Program-made: the position numbers and the translations under genes
Notes under the pieces: generated by a model
What the model saw: only the letters and a program-made list of their open reading frames with translations
What the model was told of the DNA's origin: nothing
The model's database searches: none
Source: CALFCE01 sp964411665
Lineage (GTDB): Bacteria; Pseudomonadota; Gammaproteobacteria; Granulosicoccales; Granulosicoccaceae
Length of the DNA: 64,000 nt
Direction: 5' to 3'
NCBI GenBank assembly: GCA_964411665.1
Contig: CAYPMR010000005.1
Location: 35,259-99,258, forward strand
Shown here: positions 24,638-34,808 of the stretch, piece after piece
Layout: every line of letters starts with the position of its first letter
Numbering within the stretch: position 1 is the first letter of the stretch

Positions 24638-25320
24638 GTGAATCAGAAACACCTAATGACACTGGCAGCCAGGCTGAGCGTATCCAAATCGACCCGGCAC
24701 TGCAAAGGCGATCCAGAATCAAACTGATCGCGGTGCTTGCAACCTTTGGTTTGCCGTTGTTGCTGGCAACATTCTGGTTGCACCACGTACGTGTTAGCGG
24801 CGGATCTCTCGGGTTGTCTGCACGAGGAGAATTAATTCACCCGGCTTATCCGCTTGAAGGTATTGAGCTTTCCGAGAACAATCAATCAAACGGTGAACAA
24901 CCCTTTGATGAAACTGCGCTGCACGGTACATGGACAATGTTCTATGCACCGGCGGGTACGTGCAGTGAGGCCTGTGAGAAAAATATTTATCACATGAGGC
25001 AAGTTCGATTGGCACTGTCGCATCGCATGGACAGAGTTCAGCGTGTATTGCTACTGGAGAACTCCGAGCAGGTGGCAACGCAATTGCTGGAGGAGCATCC
25101 GGGACTGCGTGTACTGCAAGGTGATGCTGCCCAGTATCAGCAAATGGTCGAGAAAATTAACTACGCACTCGATCAGTCGGAGGGTGGTTTGCAACCGGGT
25201 GATGCCATTTATCTGATTGATCCGTTTGCCAATCTGATGATGCGATTTCCTGCTGATTTGCCACCCAAGAAAATGCTTAAAGACATCAAACATTTGCTGA
25301 AGGTGTCCCGCATCGGGTAA
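24634..25320 (+). CDS. Thioredoxin-like membrane-anchored cytochrome oxidase assembly factor
   Basis: A 228-residue protein with one N-terminal membrane anchor (about 30-49) and a periplasmic thioredoxin-like domain. WTMFYAPAGTCSEACEKNIYHMRQVRLAL contains a C-x3-C pair at the position where Sco copper chaperones have C-P-x-x-C; the late PGDAIYLIDPFANLMMRFPADLPPKKMLKDI is the cis-proline and C-terminal region of the same family. It likely helps copper or disulfide handling at CuA. It overlaps SURF1 by four bases. Confidence 0.85.
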   Translation: MSESETPNDTGSQAERIQIDPALQRRSRIKLIAVLATFGLPLLLATFWLHHVRVSGGSLGLSARGELIHPAYPLEGIELSENNQSNGEQPFDETALHGTWTMFYAPAGTCSEACEKNIYHMRQVRLALSHRMDRVQRVLLLENSEQVATQLLEEHPGLRVLQGDAAQYQQMVEKINYALDQSEGGLQPGDAIYLIDPFANLMMRFPADLPPKKMLKDIKHLLKVSRIG

Positions 25321-25338
25321 AAATCGGCCAAATCGGCT
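25321..25338. repeat. 9-bp tandem repeat directly after a stop codon
   Basis: AAATCGGCC and AAATCGGCT follow one another immediately after the assembly-factor stop codon (25318-25320). Confidence 0.6.
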
Positions 25339-25398
25339 GGCGAGTGCCTATGGCGACGTTCTGTTAGGCCTGTCTGATAGTGTAAAATCTGAGTCCAG

Positions 25399-26340
25399 AT
25401 GAGAGCGACTTCCCACGATATAAAGCAAACCAAAGGCAATTTGTCTTTGCTTGCTCATGTGCACAACTGGCGTGCCTATTATGAGATAACCAAGCCCAAG
25501 GTTGTCTATTTACTGGTGTTCACGGCACTGGTCGGGATGGTGCTGGCTGTGCCTGCCATGGTGCCATTGCAGGAAACCATATTTGGTTTACTGGGTATTG
25601 GTTTGGCAGCCGGCTCGGCAGCTGCGATAAACCATGTTATTGATCAGCGTAGTGACGCGATCATGAAACGCACCGAAAACAGACCCATTCCACAAGGCCA
25701 GCTTACAACCCGCGATTGCCTCGTATTCGCTTTGTTGCTTGGCGCAATTGCAATGGCAATTCTGTATTTTCTGGTTAACCCACTGACTGCCGTACTGACT
25801 TTTCTGTCACTGATCGGTTATGCCATTATCTATACCGTGTATCTCAAACGTGCGACCCCGCAAAATATTGTTATCGGTGGTGCAGCGGGTGCGATGCCAC
25901 CAGTACTCGGCTGGGCAGCTGTGACAGGTGAAGTCACCGCTGAAGCTCTCCTTTTGTTTCTTATTGTTTTTATCTGGACCCCACCGCACTTCTGGTCGCT
26001 GGCTATTCACCGACGCGATGACTATGCGAAAGTGGATATACCGATGTTACCTGTCACACACGGTATACCGTTCACGCGTGTACAAATCGTGTTGTATACA
26101 GTGCTGCTAATCATCATCAGTATATTTCCTTGGCTGATCGGTATGAGCGGATTGGTTTATCTGGTTGGCGCGGTTGTGCTCGGCCTGATGTTTTTGTATC
26201 ACACGATTCGCATGTTTGATACGAAGCTCGAGAAACAGCCGATCAAAACATTCGTTTTCTCGATTCAATATCTGTTGTGGCTATTCGCGTTTATGCTGGT
26301 TGATCATTATCTGCCATTGTTGGTGCATTTAAGTTCATAA
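25399..26340 (+). CDS. cyoE: Protohaem IX farnesyltransferase (haem O synthase)
   Basis: CyoE/CtaB attaches a farnesyl group to haem b, making haem O, the precursor of haem A. The 313-residue protein has about nine membrane segments, the prenyl-diphosphate-binding motif NHVIDQRSDAIMKRTENRPIP and the second motif HFWSLAIHRRDDYAKVDIPMLPVTHG. It closes the cox locus. The heme A synthase gene ctaA, which usually precedes it, is absent here. Confidence 0.97.
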   Translation: MRATSHDIKQTKGNLSLLAHVHNWRAYYEITKPKVVYLLVFTALVGMVLAVPAMVPLQETIFGLLGIGLAAGSAAAINHVIDQRSDAIMKRTENRPIPQGQLTTRDCLVFALLLGAIAMAILYFLVNPLTAVLTFLSLIGYAIIYTVYLKRATPQNIVIGGAAGAMPPVLGWAAVTGEVTAEALLLFLIVFIWTPPHFWSLAIHRRDDYAKVDIPMLPVTHGIPFTRVQIVLYTVLLIIISIFPWLIGMSGLVYLVGAVVLGLMFLYHTIRMFDTKLEKQPIKTFVFSIQYLLWLFAFMLVDHYLPLLVHLSS

Positions 26341-26528
26341 AATGTAGTGGAACATATGTTGCAGTACAATGTTAAATAATGTTAACTAGCATTTCTGGAT
26401 TCGACGTCGTTGAGTGAACATTGCAATTTGGTTTCACACTGGTCGCTTGATATCAATACACAGTATTGTTCTCAATGTAATTTGGATAAATGTTGTAACT
26501 GATGTAATTTATTCTGGGAGCGGTAGCT

Positions 26529-27644
26529 GTGGAGCACGGATTGTCATCAAATTGCCGAACAACAATCAGGCAATCTCTTTCATACTTAAAAAATAACCTC
26601 TCTGTGGATGCTGTTCTGTTGGTACGCCAATTGAGCAATCAGTATCACATCGAATACGTCAGTGGAACCGCAGCGGGTTTGTATGAAGGGTTAAGTGGAA
26701 CTTGGGAAGGCTCAATTTTTGATTCTGTAGTCAAGGGACGGGCGCCCGCCATAGCACCTGATGTGCTTTCCATCCCTCTGGCCAATGTACCATTCCTGCC
26801 TAACTATCGATTGCGCTCTTTCGCCTCCATAGTTATTGATGATCCTGGCGGCGGTTTGTATGGAATCCTGTGTGGTATTTCATCATCGCCTCTTTCATCT
26901 GATACCTGCGCAAACCAGACATTGTTGGGATTTTGTGCAGAGCAAATCAAGTTTGTTCTGGCATCCGAACTATTTGTACTTGATCAGTCTGCTCACATAG
27001 ATGTATTGGCGGAGCAGGCGTACAGTGATCAAATGACAGGACTGCTCAATAGAAATGGCTGGGATCGGGTGATCTCGGCCGCTATGGATAACCAGCGTCA
27101 AGGGCAAGGGCAGGGATTTGTCAGTATCTTTGTTATCGATCTGGATGATTTAAAATCCTTGAACGATAGCGATGGTCATGCAAGCGGTGATCGGGTTATC
27201 TCGCAAATCGCCAGTGAACTGATTCGTCTTTTTTCGCTTGCCCGTAGCAGTGAAGATTCGTCGGCTGACAACATAGTTTTTGCAGCTCATCTCGCACAGG
27301 CTGACAAAAGTATTCAATATGCCTCAATCAAATCGCCTGTTAATGATGATGCACTCGAGCTGAACAATAACAAAGTAGTAGTAGCACGTACGGGTGGTGA
27401 TGAATTCTCTGCGATGATGATAGGTGTCGATGATGAAATTGCTACTGTTGTAGCTGATTCTGTTATGAAGGAACTGGATGATTTAGGTTTGCCCGTGTCG
27501 GTTGGTTATGCCTGTTGTCGCCAGGCTTCCAAACTACAGGAGGCGATTCGTAGTGCAGATCATGCAATGTACATTGAGAAGAAAAGGCGTAAGCGCGAGC
27601 AGCGACGAGCCATGGGTATACTCAATGTATTACCTCATGGCTGA
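26529..27644 (+). CDS. GAF-GGDEF protein, putative diguanylate cyclase
   Basis: A 371-residue protein likely to make cyclic di-GMP. Residues about 10-150 look like a GAF-type sensor domain (SVDAVLLVRQL, LRSFASIVIDDPGGGLYGILCGIS). The GGDEF domain starts near residue 166 (SDQMTGLLNRNGW) and has FVIDLDDLKSLNDSDGHASGD and the active-site GGDEF at 289-293. An extra stretch of about 40 polar residues (240-282) splits the domain before the active site. No R-x-x-D inhibitory site precedes GGDEF. No phosphodiesterase domain. The GTG start at 26529 is uncertain because the N-terminus is weakly conserved. The 188-base spacer before it is AT-rich without a clear promoter. Confidence 0.88.
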   Translation: MEHGLSSNCRTTIRQSLSYLKNNLSVDAVLLVRQLSNQYHIEYVSGTAAGLYEGLSGTWEGSIFDSVVKGRAPAIAPDVLSIPLANVPFLPNYRLRSFASIVIDDPGGGLYGILCGISSSPLSSDTCANQTLLGFCAEQIKFVLASELFVLDQSAHIDVLAEQAYSDQMTGLLNRNGWDRVISAAMDNQRQGQGQGFVSIFVIDLDDLKSLNDSDGHASGDRVISQIASELIRLFSLARSSEDSSADNIVFAAHLAQADKSIQYASIKSPVNDDALELNNNKVVVARTGGDEFSAMMIGVDDEIATVVADSVMKELDDLGLPVSVGYACCRQASKLQEAIRSADHAMYIEKKRRKREQRRAMGILNVLPHG

Positions 27645-27664
27645 CGCTGCTAGACGTGCCGTTC

Positions 27665-27712
27665 TTACATAGCCGTTGTTACATAGCCGCTGTTACATGG
27701 TCTTTGTTACAT
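27665..27712. repeat. 14-bp tandem repeat after the GGDEF gene
   Basis: Three full units and a partial fourth, each starting TTACAT (27665, 27679, 27693, 27707). The first two units differ at one base; the third is more divergent. The array begins 20 bases after the stop codon. Confidence 0.75.
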
Positions 27713-27744
27713 GGTTCAGACCTGACTTTTCTATAAATTTTACC

Positions 27745-27774
27745 GCTATTACTTTGCAGTAAAGCTTTCAATTT
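27745..27774. terminator. Possible bidirectional terminator between GGDEF gene and thiC
   Basis: GCTATTACT and AGTAAAGC pair around a TTGC loop with one bulge (27745-27765), followed on the plus strand by TTTCAATTT. It sits between convergent genes. The stem is weak. Confidence 0.4.
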
Positions 27775-27778
27775 AGAA

Positions 27779-29674
<1,896 letters not shown>

Positions 29675-29791
29675 GAACTTTGATCCTGATACGGTAAGAA
29701 AACTATAAGTAAAGGGTAAATATAAATTGAGAGAAAATAACGCCCAAAAAGTTACTCGTTAAAACAGTGTTACTGGCAATTCATGTAGCGA

Positions 29792-31591
29792 TTAAACCGG
29801 ACGCCCGGTACCAATCACTCGGTAAACGTCATCATCCTGTGCATCGTCGTCAACATCAGCATGTTGCAGCGCGCCTGTGCTGTCACGACCCAGTTCAGCT
29901 GCATTGCCTTCGTCTGTATCGATATGCATTTCCAGCTTGTAGCTGTCTTTGACCCTTATCAATACATCACCGAAAACCAGATCCCTGTCACCACCGGTTA
30001 TGGCTATGGAGACTTCGTCCTTATCCGACACCGCGTAGCGTTTCGCATCGTCTGTGTGCATATGAATGTGCCGCCTGGCGCAAATTAATCCTTCTTTCAA
30101 TTGCACACGACCCTTGGGGCCTTCCAGAGTAATGGGAGCTGAATCTTTGATCTGTCCAGAGTTACGTACGGGCGCATCAACACCGAGCTTGAATTCATCC
30201 GTACGCGCAATTTCAACCTGATCGATTGAGCGTAAGGGACCGAGTAAGCGAACACCTTCGATACGGTTTTTCGGGCCTATCAGTGTGACTTTTTCCTCAC
30301 AGGCAAACTGGCCGGGCTGAACTAAATCTTTGTATCGTGTGGGCTCCTGATCTTCACCGAACAGGGCCGAGAAGGTTTCCCGGGTCAGGTGACAGTGCCG
30401 GGCGCTGACGGCAATGGGTATGGCGGGTAAATCTGTGTCTTTCGATACTGATGTGCCTGGCTTAAGTCCAATACGCATACTCTCACGAGCGATCATTAGC
30501 TCTTCGTTGGTCTTGACCACGATGACGTCAACTCTGGAATGCTCAGTACTAATAACTGCGAAATCCTGATCATCGAGTATCTGCGCATCCTGATTGCGAT
30601 CCTCATCCATCATGACGCCGAGAAATTCCAAACGCTGCAGGATGCGCGCACGCATGCTGGCGCTGTTCTCACCGATACCGCCGGTAAATGCAATCGCATC
30701 GACACCGCCCATGGTGGCTGCATAGGCGCCGATATATTTTCGTGCACGATGTGCAAACACGTTGATGGCGAGTCTGGCACGGTCGTGACCTTCAGCAGCA
30801 GCAGCTTCTATTTCGCGCAAATCGTTGCTGATGCCGGACAGGCCTGCCAGTCCACTTTTCTGGTTCAGCATGTGATCGAGTGAATCCAGATCGAATTCAC
30901 CACTGCGTAACAAATTCAGCAACACACCTGCGTCTACGTCGCCGGAACGACTACCCATTACTAAGCCCTCTAGTGGCGTATTGCCCATGCTGGTCTCCGT
31001 AGAACTACCAAACTCTACAGCTGCTGCACTTGCTCCATTGCCAAGATGCATCGTGATCAGACGCAATTCGCTCAGTGGCCGGTGCAAAAATCCCGCAGCA
31101 ATCCCGGCAGCGTACTGATGAGAAATGCCGTGGAAACCGAAACGTCGTATACCGTAGCGTTGGGCAATGTCCTGATCGATGGCGTAGGTAGTAGCACGAC
31201 GCGGCATGCGCGCGTGAAAGGATGTGTCAAAGACGGCAACATGCGGGATGTCTGACCAGCAGCGTTGAGCTTCGCGAATAGCGGCAAGGCTGTAGGGATT
31301 GTGCATGGGAGCGGCGGGTATGTAGTGCTCTATGGCTTCAAGCACCGAATCTGTAACGACTTGCGGCTGATTAAATTCAGCACCGCCGTGAACCACCCGG
31401 TGTCCCACGCATCGAATATCGTAGGATTTACATTTTTCGAGCACACATTGAACGGCTTCATCGTGCGACTCGCCAGCGGCGCTGTCTGTCACCAATCGTT
31501 CATGTTTGCCTGAGGTCAGGAGATTTTCCTTGTCGTCGAAAACAGCGTATTTCAGGCTTGAAGACCCGCAGTTGATCACAAGAACAGTCAT
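29792..31591 (-). CDS. Acetate kinase fused to PduL-type phosphotransacylase
   Basis: A 599-residue two-domain enzyme. I begin at the ATG at 31591 because TVLVINCGSSSLKYAVF is the canonical acetate kinase start; an in-frame TTG at 31633 is unlikely. Residues 1 to about 375 are acetate kinase: HRVVHGG, VFDTSFH, GFHGISHQYA, HLGNGASA, GSRSGDVDAG and FTGGIGENSA. Residues about 392-568 match the PduL phosphate acyltransferase: IAVSARHCHLTRETF, VTLIGPK, VRLLGPLR, ICARRHIHMHTDDA (the two histidine motifs that bind zinc) and DTDEGNAA. An acidic tail follows. Together the domains would interconvert acetate and acetyl-CoA via acetyl phosphate on one chain. Distinct from Pta. Confidence 0.92.
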   Translation of the reverse strand: MTVLVINCGSSSLKYAVFDDKENLLTSGKHERLVTDSAAGESHDEAVQCVLEKCKSYDIRCVGHRVVHGGAEFNQPQVVTDSVLEAIEHYIPAAPMHNPYSLAAIREAQRCWSDIPHVAVFDTSFHARMPRRATTYAIDQDIAQRYGIRRFGFHGISHQYAAGIAAGFLHRPLSELRLITMHLGNGASAAAVEFGSSTETSMGNTPLEGLVMGSRSGDVDAGVLLNLLRSGEFDLDSLDHMLNQKSGLAGLSGISNDLREIEAAAAEGHDRARLAINVFAHRARKYIGAYAATMGGVDAIAFTGGIGENSASMRARILQRLEFLGVMMDEDRNQDAQILDDQDFAVISTEHSRVDVIVVKTNEELMIARESMRIGLKPGTSVSKDTDLPAIPIAVSARHCHLTRETFSALFGEDQEPTRYKDLVQPGQFACEEKVTLIGPKNRIEGVRLLGPLRSIDQVEIARTDEFKLGVDAPVRNSGQIKDSAPITLEGPKGRVQLKEGLICARRHIHMHTDDAKRYAVSDKDEVSIAITGGDRDLVFGDVLIRVKDSYKLEMHIDTDEGNAAELGRDSTGALQHADVDDDAQDDDVYRVIGTGRPV

Positions 31592-31671
31592 TGGTAATCC
31601 ATTTTCCGTGGAATTTGATGTAATTTTAAACAACTAGCACATTCGTTGAAACAAGCTTTAATTTGCCAGGC

Positions 31672-32616
31672 ATGAACACTTTGTTACGCCCCATTTTATT
31701 GGTTTTTATCTGTTTGTTTGTGCTTGGCTGCACTAACAGCCGCCTGGTGCTGCGCCCACTCTATAACAAGCTGGATGATCAGTTTGAGAGCCAGATGCTC
31801 CGCTATGGTAGCTTCAGCGAAGAGCAGAGAGCAGCGATTAGCGATCTTGTTGATCACTTTCACGTATGGCATCGACAAACGCAACTGCCAGCCTACGAAC
31901 TCCTGTTGAAAGACGTCGCCGAGCGTCTTGCCAGCCCTGATGAGCTGTCACTTGAAGAAGTGACTGACTGGAGCGCAATCTTTAATGACAATGCTTCCAA
32001 AATCGGTATTTGCAATCCCATTTATTCAGCGTCCTCTGTTTTGCAAACACTGACCGATGAACAGGTGGTTGAGACAAAAAAAGCACGCCTGGAGATTCTT
32101 GAAAACTGGCGCCGGGAACGCGCCAGTTCCAAGCGAGCTTCGCAAACGCCGCAGGTGCGTGTGAATGCCCAGGTCAAACGGGTTAGACGCTATGCCGGTC
32201 TGGCCGGGCTTTACCTGAACCAATCACAGTTACAGGATTTACGCGAAACCATGTTGCAAAGGCAGCGGCCGACAACTTCGTTCAGAGAAATAATCGATGA
32301 ATGGGATCTGCGTTTTTTTGAATTACTGGATTCGCGGCAGGAGGCCGATTGGGAAATGCGATTGACGGACTATGTTAATCAACGCAGAAAAGCCGTCAGG
32401 CAATGGGCCTCCGAGACCAGAGGGCGCAATCGAATGCTGTGGGAAGCGTATTTCCATCGTGCAGGCAATAGCCTTGATGATGAACAGCGTAAAACAGTCA
32501 GTAACTATCTGGCTGGCCTTGCCAATACAGTACGTTCCTTGTCAAAAGATGAGCCGAGCTTCACTAAAGCCAGTGCGCTTGAATACGACTGTAAAGGTGT
32601 TGATGTCAGGTGGTAG
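31672..32616 (+). CDS. DUF6279-family lipoprotein
   Basis: A 314-residue predicted lipoprotein: a hydrophobic run and lipobox VLGC near residue 20, then a mainly helical, charged body (LRPLYNKLDDQFESQMLRYGSFSEEQRAAI... ). The early YNKLDD segment and overall helical layout match the DUF6279 family of unknown function. I take the ATG at 31672 rather than the in-frame TTG at 31663. It is divergent from the acetate kinase fusion and convergent with rpoH. Confidence 0.82.
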   Translation: MNTLLRPILLVFICLFVLGCTNSRLVLRPLYNKLDDQFESQMLRYGSFSEEQRAAISDLVDHFHVWHRQTQLPAYELLLKDVAERLASPDELSLEEVTDWSAIFNDNASKIGICNPIYSASSVLQTLTDEQVVETKKARLEILENWRRERASSKRASQTPQVRVNAQVKRVRRYAGLAGLYLNQSQLQDLRETMLQRQRPTTSFREIIDEWDLRFFELLDSRQEADWEMRLTDYVNQRRKAVRQWASETRGRNRMLWEAYFHRAGNSLDDEQRKTVSNYLAGLANTVRSLSKDEPSFTKASALEYDCKGVDVRW

Positions 32617-32620
32617 GGTT

Positions 32621-32640
32621 GCCCCCGCTTGCGCGGGGGC
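32621..32640. terminator. GC-rich hairpin between the lipoprotein gene and rpoH
   Basis: GCCCCCGC and GCGGGGGC form a perfect 8-bp stem with a TTGC loop, five bases after the lipoprotein stop. There is no T-run on either side, so it may be an unusual terminator or a REP-like element. Confidence 0.5.
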
Positions 32641-32679
32641 GACGTCAGGATCGTTGGAGGCTGATGTGAGACTGGCTTT

Positions 32680-33552
32680 TTAAGCCGCCAACATAGCGGT
32701 CTTGAGCTTTTTCATCGCTGCTTTTTCAATCTGCCGGATACGTTCCGCTGATACGTCATATTTGGCAGCCAAATCATGCAGTGTGGATTTACCATCCTGC
32801 AGCCAGCGCTGTTGCAGTATGTCGCGACTGCGATCATCAAGCGTCTTAAGACTGGCTTGCAAACCCTGTACTGCCTGGTCTACGTGATCAGCCTCTTCAA
32901 GTAGGCTGGAAGGGTCATCGTTTGGCTCGTACAACATTTCTGCTGGTGCCAAAGCGCGGTTCTCTTCACTGGTGCCTTGTGGTGCATCAAACGCGTTGTC
33001 GTGACCGGACATACGCGATTCCATTTCCATTACTACTTTTGGGTCAACACCAAGATCTTCAGCAACCGCTTCCACCTCTTCCTGGCTGAACCAGGACAGC
33101 TGCTTTTTCGCGCTGCGCAGTTTAAAAAACAACTTGCGCTGAGCTTTGGTGGTTGCGACCTTGACAATACGCCAGTTGCGGATGACGTACTCATGGATCT
33201 CTGCACGTATCCAATGCACGGCAAACGATATCAGTCGAACACCCACTTCCGGGTCAAAGCGCTTGACAGCTTTCATCAGCCCGATGTTGCCTTCCTGTAC
33301 CAGGTCGGACAAGGGCAGGCCGTAGCCTTTGTAAGTTCGGGCGATATGTACAACGAAACGCAGCTGCGACATGATCAACTGGCGAGCAGCGTCCAAGTCT
33401 TCGTCGTTACGCAGCCGCTGTGCCAGCGATTGTTCCTCGTCAGCGCTGAGAATCTTGAAACTGGCGATCTTTGCCAGATAGTGATTGAGATCATCTGCAA
33501 CCGATGGCATAGCTACCGCGTCGGTTGCAGGCATCAGGGCATTATTTCTCAT
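32680..33552 (-). CDS. rpoH: Heat-shock sigma factor RpoH (sigma-32)
   Basis: RpoH directs RNA polymerase to heat-shock promoters. The 290-residue protein has the region 2 core LSDLVQEGNIGLMKAVKRFDPEVGVRLISFAVHWIRAEIHEYVIRNWRIVKVATTKAQRKLFF, including the RpoH-specific box QRKLFFKLR, and region 4 with the helix-turn-helix LHDLAAKYDVSAERIRQIEKAAMKKL. It follows ftsX, as in most gammaproteobacteria. The perfect CIRCE operator 33 bases before the start suggests repression by HrcA. Confidence 0.97.
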   Translation of the reverse strand: MRNNALMPATDAVAMPSVADDLNHYLAKIASFKILSADEEQSLAQRLRNDEDLDAARQLIMSQLRFVVHIARTYKGYGLPLSDLVQEGNIGLMKAVKRFDPEVGVRLISFAVHWIRAEIHEYVIRNWRIVKVATTKAQRKLFFKLRSAKKQLSWFSQEEVEAVAEDLGVDPKVVMEMESRMSGHDNAFDAPQGTSEENRALAPAEMLYEPNDDPSSLLEEADHVDQAVQGLQASLKTLDDRSRDILQQRWLQDGKSTLHDLAAKYDVSAERIRQIEKAAMKKLKTAMLAA

Positions 33553-33585
33553 TTAGTATTCCCTCATTTGTGTGATCAAGCTATT

Positions 33586-33612
33586 TTAGCACTCGATACT
33601 ATAGAGTGCTAA
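33586..33612. promoter_or_regulatory. Perfect CIRCE operator upstream of rpoH
   Basis: TTAGCACTC at 33586-33594 and GAGTGCTAA at 33604-33612, with a 9-bp spacer, is a letter-perfect CIRCE element, the binding site of the heat-shock repressor HrcA. It lies 33 bases before the rpoH start. On the rpoH strand the spacer contains TATAGT, a possible -10, so a bound repressor would cover the promoter. Confidence 0.92.
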
Positions 33613-33769
33613 TTAGCGGCCAAGTTCCTGATAATCAATATTAAAAGTAAGTTAATTACTGTGGATATACCGATCTGGCAAGATGGATGAAAGCGCTGTG
33701 TCGTGGACTGAAAAACACTGATAATTGTAATAAAAACAAAAACTTGCAGTGGTTTTTACGATTTCCCCA

Positions 33770-34804
33770 TCAGCTTGCCACCGAGAGTGTCGACTGGCGC
33801 ACAGTAAATAGTGCAGTAACTGTGCCTAGCAATGTCGACACAAACACGATCTTAAGCAGTGCGCTTGGCTCGGGCATGGGCAAAGCGAAGGATAGTGCAT
33901 AACTGTGCGCCAGCGCCTGCAGCGGTACGTTAAGGACGTTTAATGCGATACAGGCAAGAATGCAGGCGCTCAATCCGGCCAGTCCACCCAGCAACCCCCC
34001 TAAATAGATGAACGGACGCTGGCGAAAACTGCGTTTACCGCCAAGTAAATGGATGACCGAGGATTCCCGGGTGTAGCGCAAGGCCTCCAGTCGCACTGTA
34101 TTCGACAGTACCATCAAGCTGGCAAGGACCAGAACCGTCAGACACAGCCAACCGGCGGTCTGTACAAAACGGCGAATGGCAGCTAGGCGCTCAACCCACT
34201 CAATATCGACTTCAACCGCGTTGACTCCGTTTGTTTCGCGCATAACGCCTGCCAGGCGTTGATGTTCCTCACTACCAGAGCGTCCGACATTGCCGGCAGG
34301 TTTGATCAGAACAGTCCCGGGCAGTGGATTGTGACCAAGCAGTTCTATCGTTTTGTTGATGTTGTCAGCATCCCCTGACTGGCGTAACTCGGCCAAAGCA
34401 TCTGCTTTGCTAACGTAGTCCGCGTCCTGCACATCTGCTCGTTGCTCTATGCTTGTTGCCAGTCGCGCACCTTCAATATCGGATAAATTTGTATCCAGAT
34501 AAGCCACCAGACCCGGAGACGAGGTGCTGGCTGCAGTCACTCGCAACATGTCTGGCAACAGCAGGAACAGTAATACAGGCAGGGTTAATGACAGTGACAT
34601 AACGCCAAGTGTTGTCAGGCTGGCCAACTTGCGGTGCACCAGACGTCTTAAGGTTGAACGCAGTGCATATCCTCGGGTTGTGAACCAAAACGCGTGACGA
34701 GTGGTTGCAGTGCTCATTCCACTACCTGACTCGTTTTCGCCATAGACATGAGCAGAGGCATGGCTCGCAGTCCGGTTAGCCACTTTGGATTTAAACAGGC
34801 GCAT
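33770..34804 (-). CDS. ftsX: Cell division protein FtsX
   Basis: FtsX is the membrane partner of FtsE; the pair controls septal peptidoglycan hydrolases. The 344-residue protein has a polar N-terminal part, a membrane segment, a periplasmic loop with VSKADALAELRQSG, and three further membrane segments. VEWVERLAAIRRFVQTAGW and EALRYTRESSVIHLLGGKRSFRQRPFIYLGGLLGGLAG are FtsX signatures. The first about 45 residues are not conserved, so a later start (for example the methionine near 34717) is possible. It starts four bases after ftsE. Confidence 0.96.
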   Translation of the reverse strand: MRLFKSKVANRTASHASAHVYGENESGSGMSTATTRHAFWFTTRGYALRSTLRRLVHRKLASLTTLGVMSLSLTLPVLLFLLLPDMLRVTAASTSSPGLVAYLDTNLSDIEGARLATSIEQRADVQDADYVSKADALAELRQSGDADNINKTIELLGHNPLPGTVLIKPAGNVGRSGSEEHQRLAGVMRETNGVNAVEVDIEWVERLAAIRRFVQTAGWLCLTVLVLASLMVLSNTVRLEALRYTRESSVIHLLGGKRSFRQRPFIYLGGLLGGLAGLSACILACIALNVLNVPLQALAHSYALSFALPMPEPSALLKIVFVSTLLGTVTALFTVRQSTLSVAS

Positions 34805-34808
34805 GATG

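Noticed and set aside
29675..29791. A CCTGAT-like run near thiC, resembling part of a TPP riboswitch
   Set aside because: It is on the wrong strand for thiC and the rest of the fold is missing.
32621..32640. GC hairpin as a CRISPR or REP array
   Set aside because: Only a single copy is seen and no spacers or cas genes are present; kept only as a terminator-like hairpin.
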